This document shows, piece by piece, positions 42,114-51,350 of a stretch of DNA of 64,000 bases. The position numbers were made by a program, and so were the translations under genes. The notes beneath the pieces were generated by a model, which worked only from the letters and a program-made list of their open reading frames with translations, did not search any database and was not told where the DNA came from. Each line of letters starts with the position of its first letter. Positions within the stretch are counted from its first letter, which is position 1. The DNA is taken from NCBI GenBank assembly GCA_964572825.1, contig CAZNGS010000008.1, forward strand, positions 1 through 64,000, read 5' to 3'. The DNA comes from CAYVBE01 sp964572825. Its GTDB lineage: Bacteria; Planctomycetota; Brocadiia; SM23-32.

Positions 42114-44195
42114 ATGGCAGACTTACTGTTCGAGATCGGCACCGAGGAGATGCCGGCCGGGTACCTGGAGCCCGGCCTGGAGCAGCTGGCCGACCAGATA
42201 TCGGGAAGTCTCCGGGAGCTGCGCCTGGAGCCGGCCCGGGTCCTGACAGCGGGCACGCCCCGGCGCATGGTCATCGCCGTGCAGGGTATCCCGGAGAGCC
42301 AGCCCGCCATCAGCGAGCGGATCGTGGGGCCGCCGGCGAAGGTGGCTTTCGACGAGGACGGCAACCCCACGAAAGCGGCCGATGGTTTCGCCCGGTCCCG
42401 GGGCGTGGCGGTGGAAGACCTGAAGATCGAGGAGACGGATCGGGGGCCGTACGCGGTTGTCGAGCTGGAGAAGCCGGGGCAGGCCGCGGCCGCCCTGCTG
42501 CCCGGCGTGCTGCGCGAGGCCACCGGCGCGGTGTCGTTTCCCAAGTCCATGCGGTGGGAGGAGAGCGGTTTCTCCTTTGCCCGGCCGATCCGGTCCTTGC
42601 TGGCCCTGCTCGACGATCGGGTTCTGGCGCTCCAGATCGCGGGGGTAAAGGCGGGGCGGACGACGTGGGGCCATCCCTTCCTGGCACCACGCCCGGTCGA
42701 GCTGCCGGATGCTTCCTACGAGGCCTACCGGGACGCGCTGCGCGAGTATTTCGTGGTGGTGGACGTGGCGGAGCGGCGGGAAGCCATCCGCGCGCAGATC
42801 GCAGGGATCATGGAGCAGCACGGCTCCGAACTGAGAGACCGGGAGCTGCTGGAAGAGGTCACGAACCTGGTCGAGCATCCGCGCGCGGTGGAAGGGGCTT
42901 TCGACAAGGAATTCCTGAAGATGCCCCCGCCCGTGGTGATCGCGGCCATGGAGGAGCACCAGCGCTACTTCCCCGTGTGGGACGGGCGCGGTGAGCTGGC
43001 AGCACGCTTCGTCACCGTGTCCAACCGCACCGAGAAACAGGATGAACTGGTGCGGCAGGGCAACGAGCGGGTACTGCGGGCGCGGCTGGAGGACGCCCGG
43101 TTCTACTGGGAGCGGGACAGCCGCCGGAAGCTGGACGAGCTGGTGCCGGCGCTGAAGGAGGTGGTGTTCCTGGCCGGGCTGGGGGACAATCTGCAGCGGA
43201 CCGAGCGCCTGCAGGAGCTGGGCGGCCGCATCGCAGCGGATGTCCCGGGGTGCTCGCCCGAACACGTGCGTCGCGCCGCACGCCTGTGCAAGGCAGACCT
43301 GCTGACCGGGTTGGTGGGGGAGTTCCCCAGCCTGCAGGGGGTGGTCGGCCGAGAGCTGGCCCTGCGGCAGGGGGAGCCGCAGCACACGGCGGCCGCCATT
43401 GCCGAGCACTATCTGCCGACCGGAGCGGATTCGGACCTGCCTCAGACGGCCGAGGGCATTGCCCTGGCGCTGGCGGACAAGCTGGACGTCATCGTGGGGT
43501 GCTTCTCGCTGGGCCTGCTGCCAAAAGGTTCTCAAGACCCCTACGCGCTGCGGCGCAACGCCCTGGGCATCCTGCTGATCATCGAGGACAAGGGGCTCGA
43601 ACTGCACCTGGGCGACTTGCTGGAAACCGCCCGGGACGTGGCGGGGGGGCATGGAATCGCTTGCGACGACGAGATGATGGGGCAGATCCGGGAGTTCTTC
43701 CGCGACCGACTGTATCATGCTGCGCTCGACCGCGGGTATCGGCACGATTACGTGCGGGCCGTGCTGTCGGCGGGCTTCGACGACGTGCGGGACTTCTGGG
43801 CCCGGCTGGCAGCCCTGCAGGACTGCGCCGGACGCGAGTGGTGGCCCGCCCTGGTGGAGCTGGTGGACCGCACTTACCGCATCCAGCGGGACGTGGACGA
43901 GCTGCCGCCGGTGAAGGAGGCCCTGTTCACGGAGCCCCTGGAGAAGGAGCTGGCCGCGGCGCTGGCCCGGAATCGCCCGGAGGTCGTGGAGCTTTTCGAG
44001 GCCCGAGAATACGTCCGCGCCGCCGAGAAATACTGCTCGGCCCTGGCGCAACTGGTGCACGATTTCTTCGAAGAGGTCTTCGTGAACGTGGAGGACGAGG
44101 CGGTCCGCGCCAACCGCAAATCCCTCTGCGGGGATGTCTATCGCCTCTTCGCCGACCGTTTCGCCGACCTCTACCTGATCGAAACCGCCGAATAG
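42114..44195 (+). CDS. glyS: Glycyl-tRNA synthetase beta subunit
   Basis: 693 residues, the full family length. Opens with LLFEIGTEEMPAGYLEPGLEQL and carries the expected blocks LTAGTPRRMVIAVQGIPE, VSFPKSMRW, NRTEKQDELVRQGNERVLRARLEDARFYWE, LALADKLDVIVGCFSLGLLPKGSQDPYALRRNALGI (HD-like domain) and the C-terminal DALR-type tRNA-binding region ending VNVEDEAVRANRKSL. It works with the alpha subunit GlyQ as an alpha2beta2 enzyme; glyQ usually sits just upstream but is not in this window. It starts 35 bases after the FabZ-like stop. Confidence 0.95.
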   Translation: MADLLFEIGTEEMPAGYLEPGLEQLADQISGSLRELRLEPARVLTAGTPRRMVIAVQGIPESQPAISERIVGPPAKVAFDEDGNPTKAADGFARSRGVAVEDLKIEETDRGPYAVVELEKPGQAAAALLPGVLREATGAVSFPKSMRWEESGFSFARPIRSLLALLDDRVLALQIAGVKAGRTTWGHPFLAPRPVELPDASYEAYRDALREYFVVVDVAERREAIRAQIAGIMEQHGSELRDRELLEEVTNLVEHPRAVEGAFDKEFLKMPPPVVIAAMEEHQRYFPVWDGRGELAARFVTVSNRTEKQDELVRQGNERVLRARLEDARFYWERDSRRKLDELVPALKEVVFLAGLGDNLQRTERLQELGGRIAADVPGCSPEHVRRAARLCKADLLTGLVGEFPSLQGVVGRELALRQGEPQHTAAAIAEHYLPTGADSDLPQTAEGIALALADKLDVIVGCFSLGLLPKGSQDPYALRRNALGILLIIEDKGLELHLGDLLETARDVAGGHGIACDDEMMGQIREFFRDRLYHAALDRGYRHDYVRAVLSAGFDDVRDFWARLAALQDCAGREWWPALVELVDRTYRIQRDVDELPPVKEALFTEPLEKELAAALARNRPEVVELFEAREYVRAAEKYCSALAQLVHDFFEEVFVNVEDEAVRANRKSLCGDVYRLFADRFADLYLIETAE

Positions 44196-44230
44196 CAGCA
44201 TTGAATCCGCCTCCCCAGGAGGAGAGAACC

Positions 44231-45400
44231 GTGGAGATTAAGCTGAAGTACGGCCTGAACCCCCACCAGCAGTTCGCGCGGCTGGTGATGGAGCATGAGC
44301 AAGCGCCCCTGCGGGTGTTGAACGGGACACCGGGCTACATCAACATTCTGGACGCCATGGGCGCATGGCCGCTGGCCCGGGAACTGCGCGAGGCCACGGG
44401 GCGGCCGGGAGCGGCGTCGTTCAAGCACGTCAGCCCGGCGGGCGCGGCCGTGGACAGGCCCATCTCGGGTCCGCTGCGACGTTCCCAGATGCTGGCCGAG
44501 GAACATATCTCGTCCGTAGCCAGGGCCTACGTGCGCGCCCGCGCCGCCGACCGGATGTCCTCCTTCGGCGACATGACCGCCGTCAGCGAGACGGTGGACG
44601 TCACCCTCGCCCGGGCGCTGGAGCGCGAGGTGTCGGACGGCATCATCGCGCCGGGCTACGAGCCGGAGGCGCTGGAGATTCTCAAAAGCAAGAAGAAGGG
44701 CGGTTACCTGGTGCTGCAGATCGATCCCGATTACCGGCCGCCCGAGACGGAATACCGGGACAGTTTCGGCATGCGGTTGGAGGAAGCGCGCAACACCGCC
44801 CCGGTAACCCGCGAGCTGCTCAACAACGTGGTGACCCGAGAGAAGCACATCCCCGACGAGATCGCCGAGACCCTGCTGGTGGCCACAGTGGCGCTCAAAT
44901 ACACCCAGTCGAACTCCGTCTGCGTGGCCTACGACGGGCAGGTGATCGGGATGGGTGCCGGCCAGCAGTCGCGCATCCACTGCACCCGCCTGGCCTGCGC
45001 GAAGGCCGAGAAGTGGTTCCTCCAGATGCATCCGAAGGCGCTGGGGCTCCGCTTCGCCGATGGACTGGGGCGGGCGGAGAAGACCAACATCGTGGACCAG
45101 TACCTGCTGTGGGACGAGTTGTCCGACGCCGAACGGGAGCAGATGCTGGCGGGCCTGGCGCAAGAGCCTGAGCCGATCACCGAGGAGGAAAAACGGGACT
45201 GGATCGAGGGCTTCGACGGCATCTGCATCAGCTCGGATGCGTTCTTCCCCTTCCGTGACAACATCGACCGCGCCAGCCGCGCCAACGTGCAGTACATCCT
45301 GCAACCGGGCGGCTCCTATCGGGACGAGGACGTGACCGAGGCAGCGGATCAGTACGGCATGGTCATGGCCCACTCCGGGATGCGCTGGTTTCTGCATTGA
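44231..45400 (+). CDS. Stand-alone AICAR transformylase, eukaryote-like
   Basis: 389 residues covering only the C-terminal domain of PurH. Transfers a formyl group from 10-formyltetrahydrofolate to AICAR. Catalytic Lys65-His66 are in SFKHVSPAGAA, the SPAG form seen in animal ATIC rather than the NPCG of most bacterial PurH. Other blocks resemble animal ATIC: ARAADRMSSFGD, EVSDGIIAPGYEPEALEIL, ATVALKYTQSNSVC, GMGAGQQSRIHCTRLA and CISSDAFFPFRDNIDRA. GTG start at 44231 is set by AGGAGGAG 6-13 bases upstream. The purH gene at 31415 keeps only the cyclohydrolase, so the two together should make IMP. Confidence 0.93.
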   Translation: MEIKLKYGLNPHQQFARLVMEHEQAPLRVLNGTPGYINILDAMGAWPLARELREATGRPGAASFKHVSPAGAAVDRPISGPLRRSQMLAEEHISSVARAYVRARAADRMSSFGDMTAVSETVDVTLARALEREVSDGIIAPGYEPEALEILKSKKKGGYLVLQIDPDYRPPETEYRDSFGMRLEEARNTAPVTRELLNNVVTREKHIPDEIAETLLVATVALKYTQSNSVCVAYDGQVIGMGAGQQSRIHCTRLACAKAEKWFLQMHPKALGLRFADGLGRAEKTNIVDQYLLWDELSDAEREQMLAGLAQEPEPITEEEKRDWIEGFDGICISSDAFFPFRDNIDRASRANVQYILQPGGSYRDEDVTEAADQYGMVMAHSGMRWFLH

Positions 45401-45402
45401 GA

Positions 45403-45421
45403 ACGGGCGTTACGCGCCCGT
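45403..45421 (+). terminator. Hairpin after AICAR transformylase gene
   Basis: ACGGGCG / CGCCCGT pair perfectly around a 5-base loop two bases after the stop codon, followed by a G run instead of a U-tract. It may be a weak terminator or a 3' end stabiliser, and it abuts the start of the next gene. Confidence 0.45.
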
Positions 45422-45431
45422 GGGGGGGCGA

Positions 45432-46445
45432 GTGGCCTCTGAGAGTGGCAAAGAACCGGGCGAAGCCGCTTTGCCGGCCGGTTCCCCCTGCAGGGCCGGG
45501 CTAACCGCAGGTTTCTGGGCTCTGTTTAAAGCCGGCACCATCGTCGCGGCTTTGTGCACTCTGACGGTCTTCGTGGGCAGAGCGTGGTGGTTTCTGGAGC
45601 TTTGGAGCCATTTCTGCGCGCAATACCTCTTCTGCCTCGCCGCGGCGACGGCGGTCTTCGCGGCATGGAGCAGGTGGCGGTGGGTTGTGGGGGCCGGGGC
45701 ATTTGTGGCCGTCAACCTGGCGCTTGTGGTGCCGTTCTACTTGGGGTCGCCGCCCGGCAGTGGGCGGGCTGCGCAGGCCCGCGTTCTGTTGCTGAACCTG
45801 CACTCCTCCAACCGGGAAACCGAGCGGGTACTCCGTCTTGTGGAGCGAGAGAAGCCGGACCTGCTGGTTCTCATGGAGGTAACATCCAGGTGGGCGTGCG
45901 ACCTTGAGCCGCTTCATGCGGAATACCCCTTTCGCTGGCAGCGTCCGCGCGGCGACAATTTCGGCCTGGCCGTGTTGAGCCGGCGCGAGTTCCTCAGCTG
46001 CCGACCGGTGGAACTGGGCGAGGCCGGCGTTCCGTCCCTGCTGTGCCAGGTAGGGATCGCAGAACGGTCCTTGACGGTAATTGCGACGCACCCGCTGCCT
46101 CCGGTGGGCAGCCGATACGCCGGCCTGCGCAACGCCCAGCTGCGCGACACGGCCGCGCTTGCGGCCCGCGAGGAGCGCCCACTGGCCGTCGTGGGAGACC
46201 TGAACGTCACGCCCTGGTCACCTTGGTTTCGGTTGCTGCTGCGAGAGGGAGGACTCAGGAACGGCCGCAAAGGTCACGGCCTGCGGCCGACGTGGCCGGC
46301 TTTCTGCCTGCCCCTGCGAATCCCCATCGACCACTGTCTCGTCTCGGACACGGTGATCGTGCGTCGCTTTCGTACGGGGCCCCCTGTCGGGTCGGACCAC
46401 CTGCCTGTGATCGTGGACCTCTCCTTGAGCGGGCCTTCTCCATGA
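45432..46445 (+). CDS. Membrane-anchored endonuclease/exonuclease/phosphatase family protein
   Basis: About 337 residues. Three N-terminal membrane helices (about 25-45, 50-70, 78-100) precede an EEP (DNase I-like) domain: RVLLLNLHSSNRETERVLRLVEREKPDLLVLMEVT, THPLPP, AVVGDLNVTPWSPWFRLL and GSDHLPVIVDL, giving the metal Glu, the DxN and the final SDH motifs. Members of this layout (TM plus EEP) are common and poorly characterised; nuclease or lipid phosphodiesterase activity is possible. Start is uncertain: GTG at 45432 after a G-rich run, or GTG at 45420. Confidence 0.8.
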   Translation: MASESGKEPGEAALPAGSPCRAGLTAGFWALFKAGTIVAALCTLTVFVGRAWWFLELWSHFCAQYLFCLAAATAVFAAWSRWRWVVGAGAFVAVNLALVVPFYLGSPPGSGRAAQARVLLLNLHSSNRETERVLRLVEREKPDLLVLMEVTSRWACDLEPLHAEYPFRWQRPRGDNFGLAVLSRREFLSCRPVELGEAGVPSLLCQVGIAERSLTVIATHPLPPVGSRYAGLRNAQLRDTAALAAREERPLAVVGDLNVTPWSPWFRLLLREGGLRNGRKGHGLRPTWPAFCLPLRIPIDHCLVSDTVIVRRFRTGPPVGSDHLPVIVDLSLSGPSP

Positions 46446-46528
46446 CGTGCCACCCCTGCAGGCGCTCCTCAATCTGCTCCAGCGGCCAGGCTGAGACGCG
46501 TATGACACAGCTCAAGTAGGGCAGCGGT

Positions 46529-47353
46529 TCAGGCCGCCTGCTTTTTGCTGTCCGCCTCGGGCAGTTTTGCGGTGGATTCTTCCCGGGTGCGGGGCGAGCC
46601 GAGGAACAGCTCGTAGATGCGCACCACCAGTCCCACGACTACGGCGCCCAGCAGCCCGTAAACCATCATGACAAAGGCGGCCGCGGAGGCGCGAACCACC
46701 ATCTCCTTCACCGCGGTGAACCACCCCGGTTGGACCTCTATCCCGACCGCCCCCTGGCGGGTGGCCACCGCGTCCATCAGCGCCATGCACACCGCCACAA
46801 GTGCCGCGCCCATCGCTGCCTCCTTGACGCGGCGCATGGGAGCGCACCCTCCCAGGGCCAGACTGAACACCAGCGCGAACAGGACGTAAAGGCGATGGTT
46901 CCCCCAATCGGCCCGCACCACCTGCTCCACCGCGTCGGAAAGCAGAGACCACGTCCCCAGACAGAAGCCTTTCAGGCTGCCGGAGTCGAGCGCCTCCAGC
47001 CGGGGTGGGCTGTAGTCCAGCTTCAGCGGGGCGCCAAAGAGACCGTTCAGCGCGATGAGCACCAGGGCGCTGCCGAACAGGGGCGCCAGGGGGACGAGGG
47101 CCTTTGAGATGCTGCTCATCCCGCCGGCCTGGAAGTCGATGTCGTGCTGGTCCAGCTCGTAGATGCGAACCCGGGTCACCGTGGCGCCCGTCAACAGCGC
47201 CACCAGCGTCATGGTGAACTTGCGGATGATCATCCCCGGTGCGGCCAGCAACTGCACCGGCCGGTGCCGCAGCGCGCCCGACATCACGTAGTGCATCAGG
47301 CCGCCCAGAAGCACGCACAGGCACAGCCATATGAACAGCGCCATGAACTCCAT
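46529..47353 (-). CDS. Uncharacterised multi-pass membrane protein
   Basis: 274 residues with about six hydrophobic segments (near 5-22, 38-56, 85-105, 150-170, 180-198, 225-250). I do not recognise a family with confidence. Visible features: an N-terminal helix with GGLMHYVMSG, a basic loop ALRHRPVQ, an acidic soluble stretch YELDQHDIDF after the second helix, and a charged, lysine-rich C-terminus. It runs opposite to its neighbours and converges with the EEP gene across 83 bases. The 286-base gap after its start carries the promoter of the divergent ABC transporter. Confidence 0.7.
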   Translation of the reverse strand: MEFMALFIWLCLCVLLGGLMHYVMSGALRHRPVQLLAAPGMIIRKFTMTLVALLTGATVTRVRIYELDQHDIDFQAGGMSSISKALVPLAPLFGSALVLIALNGLFGAPLKLDYSPPRLEALDSGSLKGFCLGTWSLLSDAVEQVVRADWGNHRLYVLFALVFSLALGGCAPMRRVKEAAMGAALVAVCMALMDAVATRQGAVGIEVQPGWFTAVKEMVVRASAAAFVMMVYGLLGAVVVGLVVRIYELFLGSPRTREESTAKLPEADSKKQAA

Positions 47354-47569
47354 GGGTTACCCCTTCCGAGCACGTCACTGTCACATCTGTATCGCTAGAT
47401 TCTGCCCCAAAAGCCACGGGAAAAGCAAAGAGGTCGCGCACGGGAGCATAAGACCGGGCTCTCAGCGCCTGCGGTACGTTTTCATAGCCTCGGCGCAAGA
47501 TTCAAAAATGGCGCCCGTGGAACGGTCCATCCCCCGTACGCACCGCCGATGGAGGAACCTCCGCACGTG

Positions 47570-47598
47570 TTGACGCCCCTCCCCGCCGGCCGTAGAAT
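47570..47598 (+). promoter_or_regulatory. Sigma-70 promoter for ABC exporter pair
   Basis: TTGACG (47570-47575), 17 bases, TAGAAT (47593-47598), a good match to consensus. Transcription near 47605, leader about 35 bases. Nothing else is evident in 47354-47569. Confidence 0.72.
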
Positions 47599-47639
47599 GG
47601 GGTTCACTCCGGCCCAAAGCGGCTTGTGTGGGGCCTCGC

Positions 47640-49391
47640 ATGAGACGGCTGCGACAGATATTCTCCTTCCTTCGTCCGTTCTGGAGGCCTCTTCTGCTGG
47701 CCGCGGTTTTCACGGGGCTGCTGACCGGGGCGGGCATGTACGCACCGCTGCTGATGCGCCGGCTGGTCAACGACGTGGCCCGCCAGGGCAACTGGGGCAT
47801 CTTCCGGCTGATCATCGGGCTCATGCTGGCCGTGCCGGTGCTGCGGGCGGTGCTCAACGTGGGCAACAGCATCAGCCTGAATCGGGTGAGCCTGGGCCTG
47901 ACCCAGAAGACGCGGCGGCGCATGTTCGGCCACCTGATGCGGCTTTCCATGCGTTTCTACGGCGAGGTGCCCGTCGGCAGCATCAACCAGCGCCTTATGG
48001 GCGACGTGGCGAACATCTCCGGGGTGGTCTCGGGAGGCCTGATCGCTTTGCTGGCGGACGTGGTGTCGCTGGTATTCGCCGTGGTGGTGATGCTGAAGCT
48101 CAGCCCCAGGCTTTCCCTGCTGACCTTTGCTCTTTTGCCCGCCTACCTGCTGAACTACTGGTTCTTCTCCCGCCGGATAAAGCGCGCCACGGCGGTGCTG
48201 CGCTCCAGCATGGACCACATCTCCTCGACGTTGCAGGAGAGGCTGAGCGCGCACGAACTCATCCAGTCCTACGGCCAGGACAAGGCCGAGGCGACCCATT
48301 TCTCATCGCAGGCCAAACAGGTCATGGATGCCGCCATACGCGGCCAGACCTACAACGCCTCCTTCAACCAGCTCTCCGCCTTCATCAACAAGCTCGGCAA
48401 CACGGCCATCTACTGCGCGGGGTGCTACTACTTCATCCAGGAAACGATGGGTTACGGCGACGTCATCGCCTTCTGCGCCTACGCCACGAATATCCTGGGC
48501 CCTGTGACGCGCTTCGCGGGCGTGGCCAACCAGATCGTGCAGGCGGGGGTCTCCATAGACCGTGTCAACGAAGTTCTGGACCGCGAGCCGGCCGTCAAGG
48601 AACCCGCCGATCCCGTGCCCCTCGAGAAGCTGGGCGGGCGGATTCATCTGGACGGAGTCACGTTCGAGTACTCCACGGGGGCTCACGCACTGGAGAACGT
48701 GCACCTGGACATCCCCGCCGGCACGCACGTGGCCGTGGTGGGGCCGCCGGGAGCCGGACGCAGCACCCTGGGCATGCTTCTGAGACGCTTCTACGACCCC
48801 GACGCGGGCAGTATCCGGGTGGACGGGACGGACATCCGCAGGTACCGGCTGCGCGACTACCGGCAGGCCATGGCTATGGTGCTGCCGGAATCGACGATAT
48901 TCGACGGGACCATTCGGGAAAACCTCTGCTACGGCAATCCGCAGGTGAGCGAGGAACGGATGATCGAGGTGGCCCGGGCGCTGGAACTGCACCAGTTCGC
49001 GGAGGAACTGGCCGACGGCTACGACACCCGCGTGGGCACGGGCGGCCTGAAGCTCTCCACGGGCATGCAGCAGAAGATCGGCATCGCGCGGGCCTTGCTG
49101 GCCGAACCCCTGGTGCTGATTGTGGACGAGGCGACCGCGTCGCTGGACCCCGAGTCCGCCGAGCACGTCAACGACGCCGTCTGCAGGGCCATGAGCGGCC
49201 GGACGTGCCTCATCATCGTTCACCGGCTGCTGATGGCGCGGGACAGCGAGCGGGTGGTCGTCATGGACAGCGGCAGGATCGTAAACGCGGGACGGCACGA
49301 GGAACTACTGGCAGACCCCAGAGGGCTGTATCGGGAACTGTTCGCCCGACAGTACGGGGTGGAGCGCCTGCCACCGGCCGGGGAGGCGTAG
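47640..49391 (+). CDS. ABC exporter half-transporter A, atypical Walker A
   Basis: 583 residues: six-helix ABC exporter membrane domain (about 15-315) and a nucleotide-binding domain (about 335-570). The Walker A reads GPPGAGRST with Arg instead of the invariant Lys (codon 48759-48761), the signature reads LSTGM instead of LSGGQ (49053-49067), while Walker B with its Glu (LVLIVDEATASLD) and the switch His (IVHRLL) are kept. It forms a heterodimer with the next gene, which begins 2 bases after its stop. The ATG at 47640 is preferred to an in-frame GTG 12 bases earlier; promoter spacing suits both. Substrate unknown. Confidence 0.87.
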   Translation: MRRLRQIFSFLRPFWRPLLLAAVFTGLLTGAGMYAPLLMRRLVNDVARQGNWGIFRLIIGLMLAVPVLRAVLNVGNSISLNRVSLGLTQKTRRRMFGHLMRLSMRFYGEVPVGSINQRLMGDVANISGVVSGGLIALLADVVSLVFAVVVMLKLSPRLSLLTFALLPAYLLNYWFFSRRIKRATAVLRSSMDHISSTLQERLSAHELIQSYGQDKAEATHFSSQAKQVMDAAIRGQTYNASFNQLSAFINKLGNTAIYCAGCYYFIQETMGYGDVIAFCAYATNILGPVTRFAGVANQIVQAGVSIDRVNEVLDREPAVKEPADPVPLEKLGGRIHLDGVTFEYSTGAHALENVHLDIPAGTHVAVVGPPGAGRSTLGMLLRRFYDPDAGSIRVDGTDIRRYRLRDYRQAMAMVLPESTIFDGTIRENLCYGNPQVSEERMIEVARALELHQFAEELADGYDTRVGTGGLKLSTGMQQKIGIARALLAEPLVLIVDEATASLDPESAEHVNDAVCRAMSGRTCLIIVHRLLMARDSERVVVMDSGRIVNAGRHEELLADPRGLYRELFARQYGVERLPPAGEA

Positions 49392-49393
49392 AG

Positions 49394-51254
49394 ATGCAAC
49401 AGGTCTGGCGATTGATCAGAACCCGGCTGGCGAGGCACGTCAAGGGCCTCGTCGTGGTCATCGTGATCGCGCTGGCGGTCTCGGCGGTGCCCTATGGCTT
49501 CGCCATGCTGGGCCGGTGGCTGGTAGACGAGGCGCTCCAGGTCACCGGCCCCCCCAAAGCGGCAGCGCAGGCCGAACAGGGCGAGCAGCAGGAGGCCGCC
49601 GTCGCCGTGGAGTGGAAGGCAAAGACCCCCGGAGGAGAAGCTTCGCCTGCTGGCCATCTTCTTCGTCGCCAGTATCTCTGTCCATCTGGTGGTTACGGGT
49701 CTGAGCGCGCTCTCGGAGTTCATCAAGGCGCGGATGAACAATCACATGATCTACGAGCTGCGCAGCGCGGTGCACGAAAAGGTGGCGGGCATGGAGATGG
49801 CCGTCTTCTCCCGCGAGCAGGTGGGCCAGCTCATGACGCGCGTGCTGGACGACGTCGGGGGCCTCCCCGGCAACCTTACGCAGCTTGTGGTCAACTTCCT
49901 CACGCAGGTGGCCATGCTGGTGCTGGGCCTGGTGCTGCTGCTGCGGCTGAGTCCCCAGATGGCGCTGGTGGTCCTGCTGGTGTTGCCGTTCTACGCGGCC
50001 ACCTGCATCATATTCCTGCCCCGCATCCGCAGGAACACGGAGGAGCTTCGCGTCAGAGGGGCGGAGCTGAACGGTTTCGTGGTGGAACGATTGACCAACG
50101 TGGCCACCGTGAAGAACTATGCCCAGGAGGACCGCGAGGTGGAGCGATTCTCCGGGATGCTGGACCGCAACATCGGCCTATCCCGCCGCAACCAGCGGCT
50201 CAACCTTTATTTCGGCACGTTCACCACGCTCATCACGGGTCTGGGCACGCTGGCGGTGTTGGCCCTGGGCTTTCTCAAGATCCGTTCCGGTGACATGCAG
50301 CTCGGGGAAGTGCTGGCCTTTCACGGAGTCACCGCCCAGTTATTCGTTCCCGTCAGCGCTCTGGTGGGGCTCACGGGGGTCGTGCAGACACTCAGCGTCC
50401 TGGCGGGCCGCGTCTACGGGGTGCTGGATACGCCGGCCACCATTACCCGGGCCGGGGACGTGATCGACCTCCGTGAAGTGCGCGGAGACATCTCCTTCGA
50501 CCACGTCTCCCTGCGTTACCAGGAGGGCGGCCCCTTCGCGGTCGAGGACGTGAACCTGAATATCCCGGTGGGCACGGCCGTGTGCCTGGTGGGATCCACC
50601 GGCTGCGGAAAGAGCACGCTCATCGCCTTGCTCACGCGCCTCTACGATCCCACGGCCGGAACCGTCCGAATCGACGGCGTGGACGTACGCCGATTCCCGG
50701 TCCGCCGCCTGCGTCGGATGGTGGGCAACGTGCTGCACCAGGGACAGCTCTTCATGGGCACGATGGCTGAAAACATCGCTTACGGTCGCCGGGAGGCGAC
50801 CCGGGAGGAGATCGAGGATGTGGCCCGGACCGTGGGCCTGCATGAGTTCGTGCGGTTCCTGCCGCAGGGCTACGACACGGCGCTGGGCCGGGGGGCGATT
50901 ACCCTCAACGCCGACCAGCTTGCTCGCCTCGGCCTGGCACGGGCCCTGATCACTCGTCCCGCCATCCTGACCGTGGACGATACCTATACTGCCATAGAGG
51001 AGGAAGCCGAAAGGCCCCTCCGGGCGGCCGTCCGCGGGTTCCTGGCCGACCGCACCATCCTGATGGCCAGCTCCCGCCTGTCCCTTTGTGAAGACGCAGA
51101 CCTGGTTGTCGTGATGCAAAAGGGACGGGTGGTCCAGACCGGCGCCCACCGGAACCTGTTGCAGGAACCCGGCGTGTACAGAAGGCTGTACATGCGCCAG
51201 ATGGGCCTGGAGGGGATGGACGATCCCGCGGCGCGCGGCCGCAGGGGCGATTGA
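49394..51254 (+). CDS. ABC exporter half-transporter B, frameshifted, eroded ATPase motifs
   Basis: The first 78 codons (from MQQVWRLIRTRLARH) read in one frame to the C run at 49626-49630, after which the family sequence PEEKLRLLAIFFVASIS continues in another frame to the stop at 51254. Removing one C would give an intact 619-residue half-transporter. The NBD keeps Walker A (GSTGCGKST) but has LNADQ for LSGGQ (50904-50918), LTVDD with Asp for the catalytic Glu (50979-50981) and Ser where the switch His should be (51072-51074). The shift is likely a sequencing or assembly slip in a homopolymer, as the downstream frame is long and clean; a genuine mutation is the alternative. Confidence 0.8.
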
Positions 51255-51275
51255 GCAGCCGGCCGGAATCTCCAG

Positions 51276-51304
51276 TGGACGGACGTGCCGTGGGATGCGA
51301 TAAT
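51276..51304 (+). promoter_or_regulatory. Possible sigma-70 promoter for M50 protease
   Basis: TGGACG (51276-51281), 17 bases, GATAAT (51299-51304), in the 96-base gap before the protease gene. Confidence 0.5.
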
Positions 51305-51350
51305 AGCGGTGCGCTGCTGCGCGCCAATCCTGTGGATAATGGAGGTACCC

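Noticed and set aside
49394..51254. Programmed frameshift signal
   Set aside because: The run is CCCCC without a slippery heptamer or a clear downstream stem; a base-count error is simpler.
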